Shown here: piece after piece, positions 8,850-18,758 of the stretch
How positions within the stretch are numbered: the stretch's first letter is position 1
How the letters are laid out: every line of letters starts with the position of its first letter
Assembly (NCBI RefSeq): GCF_020217465.1
Contig: NZ_CP084115.1
Location: 558,001-622,000, forward strand
Origin: Cobetia amphilecti
GTDB lineage: Bacteria; Pseudomonadota; Gammaproteobacteria; Pseudomonadales; Halomonadaceae
Direction of reading: 5' to 3'
Length of the DNA: 64,000 nt
The notes under the pieces: generated by a model
The model's input: only the letters and a program-made list of their open reading frames with translations
The model's database searches: none
Told to the model about the DNA's origin: nothing
Translations under genes and position numbers: made by a program

Positions 8850-8930
8850 GAAAGCCTCCAAGACAAGATGTGCGACGCGTGAATCACCCTTGACCATCGC
8901 TGGACACCAGCCCCCGCTAAACAGAGATCC

Positions 8931-10268
8931 ATGAACGATTCCGTCCCCGCAGCGGGCTCCGCCTCCGCTGCTCACGATTTGCCCAACGAAAATTCGCTCA
9001 AGCGTGGTGACATCAAGGTACTCGGTCTGTCCGCTCTCGGCGGCGCCCTCGAGTTCTATGACTTCGTCATCTTCGTGTTCTTCGCCACCGTCGTCGGCCA
9101 GCTGTTCTTCCCGCCCGACATTCCCGAGTGGCTGCGTCAGGTGCAGACCTTCGGCATCTTCGCCGCCGGTTATCTGGCGCGCCCGCTGGGTGGCATCATC
9201 ATGGCCCACTTCGGCGATACGCTGGGCCGCAAGAAGATGTTCACGCTGTCCATCTTCATGATGTCGCTGCCGACCCTGCTGATGGGCATGCTGCCGACCT
9301 ATGCCGTCATCGGCATGTGGGCGCCGCTGCTGCTGATCATCCTGCGTCTGTTCCAGGGCGCGGCGGTCGGCGGTGAGGTGCCGGGTGCCTGGGTGTTCGT
9401 CAGCGAGCACGTCGCACCGCGTCACAATGGTCTGGCCTGCGGCACGCTCTCGATGGGTCTGGTGGGGGGCATCCTGCTCGGCTCGCTGATGGCCAGCGCC
9501 ATCAACAGTGTCTACACCCCGCAAGAGGTCAGTGATTTCGCCTGGCGGATTCCGTTCATCATCGGCGGCGTGTTCGGGCTGTTCTCGGTCTATCTGCGTC
9601 GCTGGTTGCACGAGACGCCGGTATTCGCCGAGATGCAGCAGAAGAAGGCGCTGGCCGCCGAGCTGCCCTTGAAGATGATCCTGCGGGAACAGCGTCCGGC
9701 GATTGCCGTGGCGATGGCGGTCACCTGGATTCTGACCGCTGCCATCGTGGTCGTGATCCTGATGACGCCGAGCCTGATCGCGGGTCTCGAGGGGCTGAGC
9801 CGCGCCGCGGCCTTCTCCGCCAACAGTCTGGCGATCGTGGCGGTGTGCGTCGGCTGCATCGTCTCCGGTTACATGGTCGATCGCATCGGCGCCGGCGTCA
9901 CCCTGGTGCTGTGGAGCGCCTTGCTGGGCATCACCTACTGGGTCTTCCTCGCCACCATGCACTCAGACCCCAGCCTGCTGGTGCCGCTCTACTGCCTGAC
10001 CGGCTTCAGCGTCGGCATCGTCGGCGCGGTGCCGAGCATCGCGATCCGCGGCTTCCCGCCGGCGGTGCGCTTCACTGGCCTTTCGTTCTCCTACAATGTC
10101 GCCTACGCCATCTTCGGTGGCTTCACGCCGATTCTGGTCTCGCTGATGATGACCGTCTCGCCGCTGTCGCCCACCTGGTACGTGGCGGCGCTGTCGCTGA
10201 TGGGCGTGGTGCTCGGCCTGTGGCTGGCGATCAGCCCGCGTGGCCGCGAACTGATGCGCATCGTCTGA
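8931..10268 (+). CDS. MFS transporter, metabolite:H+ symporter (MHS) type
   Basis: This 445-residue inner-membrane carrier has twelve predicted membrane segments. The MHS subfamily signature is clear: LGGALEFYDFVIFVFFA in helix 1, GYLARPLGGIIMAHFGDTLGRKK between helices 2 and 3, and RLFQGAAVGGEVPGAWVFVSEH after helix 4. The family includes ProP, KgtP, ShiA and citrate or dicarboxylate symporters, so the substrate is probably an organic acid or zwitterion but cannot be told from sequence. The central loop (RRWLHETPVF) is typical. The first 25 residues are a cytoplasmic Ala/Ser-rich extension. It is transcribed alone, after a repeat-rich leader and before two strong hairpins. Confidence 0.85.
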   Translation: MNDSVPAAGSASAAHDLPNENSLKRGDIKVLGLSALGGALEFYDFVIFVFFATVVGQLFFPPDIPEWLRQVQTFGIFAAGYLARPLGGIIMAHFGDTLGRKKMFTLSIFMMSLPTLLMGMLPTYAVIGMWAPLLLIILRLFQGAAVGGEVPGAWVFVSEHVAPRHNGLACGTLSMGLVGGILLGSLMASAINSVYTPQEVSDFAWRIPFIIGGVFGLFSVYLRRWLHETPVFAEMQQKKALAAELPLKMILREQRPAIAVAMAVTWILTAAIVVVILMTPSLIAGLEGLSRAAAFSANSLAIVAVCVGCIVSGYMVDRIGAGVTLVLWSALLGITYWVFLATMHSDPSLLVPLYCLTGFSVGIVGAVPSIAIRGFPPAVRFTGLSFSYNVAYAIFGGFTPILVSLMMTVSPLSPTWYVAALSLMGVVLGLWLAISPRGRELMRIV

Positions 10269-10293
10269 TCAGCGTATCCGGCATCGCAGGATG

Positions 10294-10360
10294 AGAGGCA
10301 GGCCCTTGTGGCCTGCCTCTGCCTGAAAACGCGCATCACCCTCTGGGCGGTGCGCGTTTT
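10294..10360 (+). terminator. tandem hairpins between the MFS gene and recC
   Basis: The first hairpin has perfect 11-base arms, AGAGGCAGGCC and GGCCTGCCTCT, at 10294-10320. The second pairs AAAACGCGCA (10326-10335) with TGCGCGTTTT (10351-10360) and ends in T4, so it works in either direction. They isolate the transporter from recC. Confidence 0.85.
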
Positions 10361-10473
10361 ACGTTTGGGCCGGCGCCACGGCGACGCTAGGATAGAGCCA
10401 TTCATTGTCTCTTCCGCGCAGCGGCTTGCCACGGCCACGATGGCCGGGTTGTCACTCCCAGCAGGATGCCCGC

Positions 10474-13400
10474 ATGTTTACCGTTCTTCACGCCAATCAC
10501 CTCGAGGACCTGCGCGATCTGGCCCTCAAGGTGATCAAGGCCGCGCCTCAGCCTCCGCTGGTGCCGGAAACCTTCCTCGTCCAGTCCAACGGCATGGCCC
10601 AGTGGCTGAGATTGTCATTGGCCGAGGCCGATGGCATCGCCGCCTCGGTGGATTTTCCACTGCCCTCAAGCTTCGTGTGGCGCGCCTATCGCGGGGTATT
10701 GGGTGGCGTGCTGGGCGACGAGATTCCGGAACTGTCGCCCTTCGACAAGGGCCCGCTTGCCTGGCGTCTGCTGCGCCTGCTGCCGGGGCTGCTGGCCGAT
10801 GAATCCCAAGCCGAATGCTATGCGCCGCTCAGGGATTACCTGTGTCGCGACGAGCGTGGCCAGTTGATCGAGGCGGTCGGTGAGGACGCATTGCCAGCGC
10901 TGCCCGAAGGCCCCGAGGCCGAGCGTCAGCAGTGGCAGCTGGCCTGCCAGCTGGCGGACCTGTTCGATCAGTACCTCAACTATCGCCCCGAGTGGGTACG
11001 CAGTTGGGAGAGCGGGCTTGAAGACGACAACTTCCGGGATGCCTTCGCGCGTCAGCAGGCCGCAAGCGAGCTGCCGGCCAATCTGCTGCCCGACAACCTG
11101 CCGGACAGCCAGCAGTGGCAGCCGGCACTGTGGCGAGCGGTGCTGGCCGATGCGCCGTCCAGCAGCCGCCAGCATCACCGTGCCGCCCTGCATGGTCGCT
11201 TCGTCGCGGCGGCGCGTGCGCTGGAGACACTGCCCTCGACCCGCCGTCATCCGCTGCCGCCACGCCTGTTCGTGTTCGGTATCTCGGCGTTGCCGGGCCA
11301 GACGCTGGATGCGCTGCATGCGCTGTCCGGGGTGATGGACATCTACCTGATGATCACCAATCCCTGCCGCCATTACTGGGGCGATATCGTCTCCGACCGC
11401 GAAGCCGTGCGGCGCAGTTCGCGAGCAGACAGCCAGCGCATGGACAGCGAGCGCCTCGCACAACAGCGTGCCCGTCACCCCGAGGCGCCGGCGCTGATCG
11501 GGCTGGCGGAGGAGGAGTTGCACCTCAAGGCCAACCCGCTGCTGGCAGGGCTTGGCGCACAGGGGCGTGACTTCATCGTCAGCCTGTATGAATTCGAGAG
11601 CGCGCTGTCGGGGCGCGACAGCGGCTTCGATATCGAGCTGGACGTCTTCGTGCCGCGCATCAGCGAGGACACCCCACCCGAGCAGGCGCCGCTGCTGCAG
11701 CAGATCCAGGACGAGATACTCGAGCTGGTCCACCCCGGCGAGCGCGCCCTGGCCGAGGGCAGTCCGCGGGTGCTCGCGGCCGATGACGACTCCATCAGTC
11801 TGGTCAGCGCCCACTCGGCGCTGCGCGAGGTCGAGATCCTCCATGACCGCCTGCTGGCGGCCTTCGAGCGCGCCCATGAGGCCGAGAAACGCGGTGAGGG
11901 CGAGCCGCTGCGGCCGCGCGACATCCTGGTGATGGTGCCCGACATCGACCGATATGCCCCCTATATCGAGGCGGTGTTCGGTCAGCTGCCGCCGGGCAAT
12001 CCGCGCCATATTCCCTTCACCATCGCCGACCGCGTGGCCAGTCAGGCCAATCCGCTGCTCGGGCTGGTGCTGATGCTGCTGGAACTGCCGGAGCGGCGCC
12101 TCGGCGTCAGCGAGGTGCTGGACGCGCTGGATGTCGCCGCCTTCCGGCGTCGTTTCGCCATCGAGGAGGGTGAGCTCGAGCGTCTGCGGCGCTGGCTGGC
12201 CGACAGCGGCGTGCGCTGGGGACTCTCCGGCGAGCACCGTGAGCAGCTCGGCTTCATGCCCCTCGACGAGAACAGCTGGCGCTTCGGGCTCGAGCGCATG
12301 CTGCTGGGCTACGCCACCGGCTCCCCGGCGGCCGGCTCCCCGGAGGCCGGCGGTCCCGCGCAGGGGGAACTTGGAGATGAGCAAAATGGCGCTCCGATGG
12401 ACGATCTGATGGACGGCCTTGTCGACATGAACGGCCTGAGCTTCGACGGCGTGGTGCCTTTCGATGAAGTGGCCGGTCTCGAGGCCGAGCTGGCAGGCAA
12501 GGTCGGCGAGCTGATCGAGAGCCTGGATCGCTGGCGGCGCTGGCTGGATACCTCGCGCACGCCAGCGGATTGGGCCACCACGCTGCAGCGGCTGTGGGAG
12601 GAGAGCCTCAGCCCGGACAGCGCCGAGGAATTCGACATTCTGGCGCGCCTGCAGGCGGCGCTCTCACGCCTCGACAAGGGCTGGCAGCAGGCCGGTTTCG
12701 AGGGCTGCCTGTCGCTCAAGGTGGTGCGCGAGGCACTACGCGGCGAGCTGGACAGCGGCGGTCTCGCCCAGCGCTTCCTCGCCGGGCGGGTCAACTTCGC
12801 CACCCTGATGCCGATGCGTGCGATCCCCTTCCGCGAAGTGCACCTGCTGGGCATGAACGATGGCGACTACCCGCGGGTGCGCATGCCGCAGGATTTCGAC
12901 CTGATGGCCAGCCGCCCGCAGGCGGGCGACCGTTCACGCCGCGACGATGATCGCTACCTGTTCCTGGAGGCGCTGCTGGCGGCGCGGGACCGCCTGTCGA
13001 TCTCGTGGGTCGGGCGTGACCAGCGCGACAACGGCGAGCGGCCGCCCTCGGTTTTGGTCGGTGAACTGCTCGATTACATCGAGCTGGGCTGGGAGCCCGA
13101 GCAGCCGCACTCCGCCAAGCGTTCGCGGGAGGCGGCGCTGCGTGAGCGTCTGATCATCGAGCACCCGCTGCAGCCGTTCTCGCGGCGCTATTTCCATGCC
13201 TCCCAGGCGGCGGCCGTCGATCTGTTCAGCTATGACGCCAGCTGGTCGAGCCTGTATCGCGCGGCGGGTCAGGCTCAAGTAACTGAAAAGAATCAGGAAA
13301 ACCCCAGTGAGACCGAGGCGAATTCGGCGGCAGCGACTGCCTTGAGGCAGCTGGTGGAGCAGGCGCCGGAGTCCCATCTGCGCCTCGGTGCCGATTCACT

Positions 13401-14532
13401 GGCGCGCTTCCTGCGCCGCCCCTGGCAGCTGGGGCTGGACCGCGTCGGCGTGCGCTTCCGCGATGCCGAGGTGCCGGATGAAGACAACGAACCCTTCGCC
13501 CCCGACGGGCTGGAGAACTTCACCCTGACCCGCGAGCTGCTGGACGCCGCGCTTGCCGGGCAGTCACTGCCGCTGGCCGCCGAACGTCTGCGCCGGGCCG
13601 GGCGGCTGCCGGCGCTAGGCTTTGCCGATGCCTTGATCGAACCGCGCCTCAAGCGCCTCGATCAGCAGTTGGCCAGCTGGCGTGACCAGCTCAGCGATGC
13701 CATCTCGCTGCCGCCGCGCACCCTCGAGGTACCGCTGATCATGCAGGATGAGGGCGGTGAGATGCTGCGCGTGACCCTCACCACGCGTCTGGTCAGCCGT
13801 CAGCAGCTGCGCGATGACGCCGAGGGCGAAAGCCGCCTGCTGGCCACGCTGGAGGCGACCCACTTCGGTACCCTCAAGCCCGGCAAGGAAGGGCGCTACA
13901 AGAAGCTCGGCAAGCCGCATCGGCTGCTGGCCGGCTATCTGGACTGGCTGATGGCCAACGTGCGTCCCGGCCTCGGGGAAGTGGCAGGTGATCAGGGCGC
14001 AAGCCGTGAAGGCTATCAGTGGCTTGCGGTGTTCGAGGACCGCTGGCTGCTGTTTCCCGCGCTGCGCATCGAGCAGGCCGAGGCCGCGCTGCGCCATCTC
14101 GTCAAGGCCTATGCCCAGGGCTGGCAGGCGCCGCTGGCGGCCGCGCTGGAACTGGCGACCACGCTCTGGGAGGTGGTGGGCGAGGAGGATCGCAATGCCC
14201 TGTTCGGTGCGCTCAAGGCGCAGGCCGCTGACGGCAGCGCAAACCTTGAGACGGCGCTCGGGGCCATTCACAAGCCCTGGCTTGGTGAGAGTCTGACGCG
14301 CGCCATGGAAACCCGCTTCAGCGAAGACATCTTCAAGGGCCCCCAGGCGCTCAGGCGTCAGGAAGGCGCGCTGGGCGAGCTGTGGCCGGAGTTCGAGGCC
14401 TTTGCACAGGCCGGCGGCGTGCTCAACAGCGTGCAGCTCTATCAGCCACTGATCGAGAGCATGATCGGTGTGCGGCAGGGCATTCTCGGCGAACGCGCGG
14501 TGGAGCTTGCCACCGGGAAGGCGACGTCATGA
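10474..14532 (+). CDS. recC: exodeoxyribonuclease V gamma subunit
   Basis: RecC recognises Chi and splits the DNA duplex in RecBCD, the double-strand-break resection and recombination enzyme. The protein has 1352 residues from MFTVLHANHLEDLRDL, supported by AGGA nine bases upstream; an ATG 23 codons earlier lacks homology. Typical RecC sequence includes VLVQSNGMAQWLRL-like FLVQSNGMAQWLRLSLA, RPRDILVMVPDIDRYAPYIEAVF and REVHLLGMNDGDYPR. It is about 230 residues longer than E. coli RecC. Part of the excess is a Gly/Ser/Pro then acidic insert around residues 615-655 that contains a 15-base DNA duplication (12317-12346). The stop overlaps the recB start. Confidence 0.93.
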   Translation: MFTVLHANHLEDLRDLALKVIKAAPQPPLVPETFLVQSNGMAQWLRLSLAEADGIAASVDFPLPSSFVWRAYRGVLGGVLGDEIPELSPFDKGPLAWRLLRLLPGLLADESQAECYAPLRDYLCRDERGQLIEAVGEDALPALPEGPEAERQQWQLACQLADLFDQYLNYRPEWVRSWESGLEDDNFRDAFARQQAASELPANLLPDNLPDSQQWQPALWRAVLADAPSSSRQHHRAALHGRFVAAARALETLPSTRRHPLPPRLFVFGISALPGQTLDALHALSGVMDIYLMITNPCRHYWGDIVSDREAVRRSSRADSQRMDSERLAQQRARHPEAPALIGLAEEELHLKANPLLAGLGAQGRDFIVSLYEFESALSGRDSGFDIELDVFVPRISEDTPPEQAPLLQQIQDEILELVHPGERALAEGSPRVLAADDDSISLVSAHSALREVEILHDRLLAAFERAHEAEKRGEGEPLRPRDILVMVPDIDRYAPYIEAVFGQLPPGNPRHIPFTIADRVASQANPLLGLVLMLLELPERRLGVSEVLDALDVAAFRRRFAIEEGELERLRRWLADSGVRWGLSGEHREQLGFMPLDENSWRFGLERMLLGYATGSPAAGSPEAGGPAQGELGDEQNGAPMDDLMDGLVDMNGLSFDGVVPFDEVAGLEAELAGKVGELIESLDRWRRWLDTSRTPADWATTLQRLWEESLSPDSAEEFDILARLQAALSRLDKGWQQAGFEGCLSLKVVREALRGELDSGGLAQRFLAGRVNFATLMPMRAIPFREVHLLGMNDGDYPRVRMPQDFDLMASRPQAGDRSRRDDDRYLFLEALLAARDRLSISWVGRDQRDNGERPPSVLVGELLDYIELGWEPEQPHSAKRSREAALRERLIIEHPLQPFSRRYFHASQAAAVDLFSYDASWSSLYRAAGQAQVTEKNQENPSETEANSAAATALRQLVEQAPESHLRLGADSLARFLRRPWQLGLDRVGVRFRDAEVPDEDNEPFAPDGLENFTLTRELLDAALAGQSLPLAAERLRRAGRLPALGFADALIEPRLKRLDQQLASWRDQLSDAISLPPRTLEVPLIMQDEGGEMLRVTLTTRLVSRQQLRDDAEGESRLLATLEATHFGTLKPGKEGRYKKLGKPHRLLAGYLDWLMANVRPGLGEVAGDQGASREGYQWLAVFEDRWLLFPALRIEQAEAALRHLVKAYAQGWQAPLAAALELATTLWEVVGEEDRNALFGALKAQAADGSANLETALGAIHKPWLGESLTRAMETRFSEDIFKGPQALRRQEGALGELWPEFEAFAQAGGVLNSVQLYQPLIESMIGVRQGILGERAVELATGKATS

Positions 14533-17500
14533 GCGATACCAGAGTGGAAGACATGCGCGGTGTGGAGAGTGGCGTGAGGAGTGGCATCGCTCAGGACAAG
14601 GAAGCGGCAATGAGTGACGAGATGGATCAAGGCGTGCAGGGCCAGGCCCTCGATATTCCGACGCTGCCGCTGCTCGGTCAGCACCTGATCGAGGCGAGTG
14701 CCGGCACCGGCAAGACCTTCACCCTCGCCGCGCTCTACGTGCGGCTGGTGCTCGGGCCCTTGCCCGGCCAGGACGCGGGCGTCTGCTATCCGCGCCCGCT
14801 GACGCCGCCGGAGATACTGGTGGTGACCTTCACCGAAGCCGCCACCGCAGAGCTTAGAGACCGCATTCGGGCGCGCCTCAAGCAGGCGCGTGAGGCGCTG
14901 CTGGAGCGTGCCAGTCCTGATCCGGTGCTGGCCAAGTTGCTCGCGCCGCTGCTGACACCATCACCCGCCGAGGACGCAGCGCGCCTCAAGGCTGCCGCGG
15001 CACGGCGCCTCGATCAGGCCGCGCGCCTGATGGATGACGCCGCCATCTTCACCATCCACGGCTTCTGTCAGCGCATGCTCAGTCGACATGCCTTCGATGC
15101 CGGCGGGCGCTTCGGCGCCGAGCTGTTGCAGGACGGCCAGTCGCTGCTGGCGCGCTGCGTCGAGGATTACTGGCGCTGCGAGTTCTATCCGCTGGCCCGC
15201 GAATGGCAGGCGTTGATCCGTGGGCGTTGGGCCGGGCCTGACGCTTTGGGAGAAGAGCTGCGTGGCCTGCTGCGGGATGGCACGCCGCGCCCGCTGTACC
15301 GCGACGGCGAATGTCTTGAGGCCCCGCATGACCTGAGCGAGCTGCTCGGCAATGCCGAACAGTGGCGTCAGCAGCAGGAGGCCGCTCGGCGCGCCGTCGA
15401 GGAAAGTTTCGATGAGGCGGCCATCCGCGCGGTGATGGGTGAGGCCTTCGCCAGCAAGGCCCTCAACGGCAACAGCTACAAGGAGGCCGAACTCGAGCCT
15501 CGCCTGGCGGCGACGGCCGCCTGGCTTGCCAGCGGCGAGCACGACTTCGCCGCTGACATGCTCGACAGCAAGAAGCTGTGCTGGCTGAGTCAGGCCAAGC
15601 TCGAGAAGGGCACCAAGAAGAACTGCCATACGCCGCGCCATCCCTTCTTCGCGGCGCTGGACATGCTGGCCGAGGTGCCCGCCCCGGACGCCGTGCTGCT
15701 GGATCAGGTCGCCGTGCATGCGCGTGACAGCGTCGCCCGCGCCCTGATCTGCGAGAAGCGCCGCCTCGGGCTGTGGGAATTCTCGGACCTGCTCAATGAT
15801 CTCGATCACGCGCTGGACCCGACGCTCAATGGCGAGGCCAGCCAGCGTCTGGCGCGCCAGATCCGTCAGGAGCTGCCGGTGGCGATGATCGACGAATTCC
15901 AGGACACCGACCCGGTCCAGTACCGCATCTTCCGGCGCATCTATCCGCAGACGGCGGGCGATGGCCCGACCGACGACGATGCCTTCAGCAGTGATGTCGG
16001 CAACGATGCTGGCGAGGCGCCAAGCACGCTGTTGATGATCGGTGACCCCAAGCAGGCCATCTATGCCTTCCGCGGCGCCGATATCGACACCTATCTGGCG
16101 GCGCGCAAGGTCACCAGCTCGCGCTTCACCCTGCCGCGCAACTTCCGCTCCAGCGCCGCGATGGTGTCCGCGGTGAATGCCCTGTTCGCCCAGCATCAGG
16201 CGCCCTTCGGCAGTGAGGACATTCCCTTCCAGCCGGTCGAGGCCCAGGGCACGCGCACCCGGCTGGTGCTGCGTCATCCGGATGGCCGCGAAGAGGCCAC
16301 CTGCGCGCTGAATCTGTGGTGGGCCAGCGGTGAGCGTCTGAGCGCCGATGACCACCGCCGTGCCATGAGTGGTGCCTGTCGCGCCCAGATCCAGGCCTTG
16401 CTCGAAGGACAGCAGCGTCTGGCGGCGGGCGAGCCGGGGCTGGTGTTCATGGACGGAGGCGATGCGACGCCACGTGGCGTGGCCGCCAGCGATATCGCCG
16501 TGCTGGTGCGCAACGGCCGCGAGGCTGCGGCGGTGCGTGGCGCGCTGGCCGAAGGCGGCATTCGCAGCGTCTATCTGAGCGAGAAGAGCTCGGTATTCGA
16601 CACGCCGGAGGCCTTCGAACTGCTGCAGCTGTTCGAGGCCGTGGCCCATCCGCGTGATGACCGCCGTCTGCGCGCGGCGCTGGCGACGCGGCTGCTGGCC
16701 GAGGATCTCTCGCTGGTCGAACGCCTCGCGGTGGATGAGCTGGCCTGGGAGCGTGAAGTCGAGCGCTTCGATGGCTATCACCGCGACTGGCAGCGGCGCG
16801 GCGTGTTGCCGATGCTGCGCGGCGTGATGCGCGACTTCCGGGTCGGGGAGCGGTTGGCGGCGCGTGCCGGGGGCGAGCGCGCCCTGACGGATGTGCTGCA
16901 CCTTGGCGAGCTGGCCCAGAATGCTGCCCAGCGCCTCGATGGCGAGCAGGCGTTGCTGCGCTGGTGGCATCAGGCGCTGGAATCCGGCCATGAAGCGCTG
17001 GACAGCGACAGCCTCAGTCAGCGGCTGGAAAGTGACGAGGGGCTGGTGCGTGTCGTCACCATCCACAAGTCCAAGGGGCTTGAGTATCCCATCGTGCTGC
17101 TGCCGTTCATGGCCAGCTTCCGCGCGGCCGAGCCGGACAAAAATTTCGGCCTGCTGACCCTCAAGCAGCGCTGGCTGGCTTCGGCTGACGTGGAAGGTGA
17201 TGACGAGGGAGGCGATGACGAGGAAGACGATAACGAGGAAGTGCCTGCTCGGAGAGTCGATCAGGAGGATGACGCTCTCGATGACAGTATTCTGGTCAAG
17301 AAGCCCTCCAGGGAGGCCATCGCGGCGGCCGATCATGCACGGCTGATGGAAGATGTGCGTCTGCTCTACGTGGCGCTGACGCGTCCCAAGTTCGCCTGCT
17401 GGCTGGGGCTGGCGCCCATCGGCAAGGGCGGTTTCAGCAAGCAGCTGAGCCTGCCGTCCACCGCCGTCGGCTACCTGCTCGGCCTGAGTGACACCCCGGA

Positions 17501-18758
17501 TATCGAGGCCAGCGCCATCGAGGCCGCGCTGCACGGCTGGTGTGATCAGCAGTCTGCCGGCCTGGCGCGCGTTTCCGGCCTGCCCGCACCAGTAGGCCAT
17601 GAATATCAGCCCCCGGCGGAGCGCGATCAGCACTTCCACGGCGCGCGCCACTTCGCGGGCGGTATCGAGGATGACTGGTGGATCGCCTCCTACACTGCCT
17701 TGCTCACCGATGCCCGTCAGGTGACGGCGGCGCTGGAAGACACCGCCGATGCCGCGGATGACCGCGTGCCCGAGGGCGCCACCGAGATCGCGCTGGAAGA
17801 GGGCGAGCAGGGTCTGACCCGCCCAGACCGCGAGGTGGCGGGGCAGTCCGGCCCGCTGCTGGCCGGTGGCCTGCCGATGACGGTGGGCGAGATCCATCTG
17901 CATGATTTCCCGCGCGGACCGCGCCCGGGGACCTTCCTGCATGGTCTGCTGGAGGCGGTGGATCTCGATCGCCTCGGCGCGGATGACTATCGCGGCGAGC
18001 TTGAACGGCTGGTGGGCTCACGGCTGCATTTCGGTGGCTTCGATGCCAGTTGGCAGCCGCGCCTCACCGACTGGCTGGAGCAGGCGCTGACCCGCCCGCT
18101 GCAGGGCTTCGAGGGCGAGCCTATCCTGCTCAACCGGCTGGAGGCCTGGCTGCCGGAGCTGGAATTCTGGCTGCCGGCCGTGCACGCACGCAGTCTGCCG
18201 CTGGATGCCGTGGTCACCGCGCTGGAACCGCTGCCGCGCTCGCGGCCCAGGCTCGCGCCACGCCGCATGCACGGCATGCTCAAGGGCTTCATCGATCTGA
18301 CCTTCCAGTCCGGCGGCCGCTGGTACGTGCTGGACTGGAAGTCCAACTATCTGGGCGAGCGCCCCGAGGATTATCTTGGCGAGTCGCTGGCCCGCGCCAT
18401 GGTCGAGCACCGCTACGACCTGCAATACGTGCTCTACACCCTCGCGCTGCATCGTCTGCTCAAGGCGCGCCTCGGTGAGGACTACGATTACGAGCGCTGC
18501 ATGGGCGGGGTGCTGTATGTCTTCCTGCGTGGCCTGGATGCCGGCGGTGACTCACCCGCGCTTGCGGTGGATGAGGCACATGATCTGGGCAATATGGCGA
18601 CGCCCGGTGTCTTCCAGCGCCGGCCATCACAGGCGCTGATCGAGGCGCTGGATCTCTGGCTGGGCGGCGACAGCTCCGCACTGGACAGCCTGCTCCTCAA
18701 CACCACCGATACCTCGCCACTCACCCAAAGCGGCCAGCAGGGGGCCTTCGATGTCTGA
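14529..18758 (+). CDS. recB: exodeoxyribonuclease V beta subunit (helicase-nuclease)
   Basis: RecB is the 3'-5' helicase and sole nuclease of RecBCD. The 1409-residue protein has Walker A ASAGTGKTFT (about 56-65), motif II DEFQDTDPVQYRIF (near 453), motif III IGDPKQAIYAFRGAD, motif V TIHKSKGLEYP and motif VI LLYVALTRPKF. The C-terminal nuclease domain carries the catalytic VLDWKSNYLG near residue 1267. The ATG at 14529 overlaps the recC stop (ATGA), which favours it; MSDEMDQG at 14610 is an alternative. An Asp/Glu-rich insert at about residues 887-920, just after motif V, is unusual for the family. The recD start overlaps its stop by eight bases. Confidence 0.95.
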   Translation: MSDTRVEDMRGVESGVRSGIAQDKEAAMSDEMDQGVQGQALDIPTLPLLGQHLIEASAGTGKTFTLAALYVRLVLGPLPGQDAGVCYPRPLTPPEILVVTFTEAATAELRDRIRARLKQAREALLERASPDPVLAKLLAPLLTPSPAEDAARLKAAAARRLDQAARLMDDAAIFTIHGFCQRMLSRHAFDAGGRFGAELLQDGQSLLARCVEDYWRCEFYPLAREWQALIRGRWAGPDALGEELRGLLRDGTPRPLYRDGECLEAPHDLSELLGNAEQWRQQQEAARRAVEESFDEAAIRAVMGEAFASKALNGNSYKEAELEPRLAATAAWLASGEHDFAADMLDSKKLCWLSQAKLEKGTKKNCHTPRHPFFAALDMLAEVPAPDAVLLDQVAVHARDSVARALICEKRRLGLWEFSDLLNDLDHALDPTLNGEASQRLARQIRQELPVAMIDEFQDTDPVQYRIFRRIYPQTAGDGPTDDDAFSSDVGNDAGEAPSTLLMIGDPKQAIYAFRGADIDTYLAARKVTSSRFTLPRNFRSSAAMVSAVNALFAQHQAPFGSEDIPFQPVEAQGTRTRLVLRHPDGREEATCALNLWWASGERLSADDHRRAMSGACRAQIQALLEGQQRLAAGEPGLVFMDGGDATPRGVAASDIAVLVRNGREAAAVRGALAEGGIRSVYLSEKSSVFDTPEAFELLQLFEAVAHPRDDRRLRAALATRLLAEDLSLVERLAVDELAWEREVERFDGYHRDWQRRGVLPMLRGVMRDFRVGERLAARAGGERALTDVLHLGELAQNAAQRLDGEQALLRWWHQALESGHEALDSDSLSQRLESDEGLVRVVTIHKSKGLEYPIVLLPFMASFRAAEPDKNFGLLTLKQRWLASADVEGDDEGGDDEEDDNEEVPARRVDQEDDALDDSILVKKPSREAIAAADHARLMEDVRLLYVALTRPKFACWLGLAPIGKGGFSKQLSLPSTAVGYLLGLSDTPDIEASAIEAALHGWCDQQSAGLARVSGLPAPVGHEYQPPAERDQHFHGARHFAGGIEDDWWIASYTALLTDARQVTAALEDTADAADDRVPEGATEIALEEGEQGLTRPDREVAGQSGPLLAGGLPMTVGEIHLHDFPRGPRPGTFLHGLLEAVDLDRLGADDYRGELERLVGSRLHFGGFDASWQPRLTDWLEQALTRPLQGFEGEPILLNRLEAWLPELEFWLPAVHARSLPLDAVVTALEPLPRSRPRLAPRRMHGMLKGFIDLTFQSGGRWYVLDWKSNYLGERPEDYLGESLARAMVEHRYDLQYVLYTLALHRLLKARLGEDYDYERCMGGVLYVFLRGLDAGGDSPALAVDEAHDLGNMATPGVFQRRPSQALIEALDLWLGGDSSALDSLLLNTTDTSPLTQSGQQGAFDV

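Larger units (their letters stand above)
8376..8930. other. repeat-rich leader of the MFS transporter gene
   Basis: There is no supported gene in these 555 bases. They hold the terminator of the DUF1499 unit (8509-8543), an AT-rich inverted repeat (8672-8696), a GC-rich short hairpin CCGGGG-CAA-CCCCGG near 8742-8756 without a T tract, and three 18-base direct repeats (8796-8849). Together they look like a control region for the transporter at 8931. Confidence 0.6.

Noticed and set aside
10666-12384. Minus-strand open frame of 572 residues opposite recC
   Set aside because: It is a shadow of recC, with no conserved sequence.
14961-17942. Minus-strand open frame of 993 residues opposite recB
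   Set aside because: RecB motifs on the plus strand are complete; the antisense product is compositionally random.
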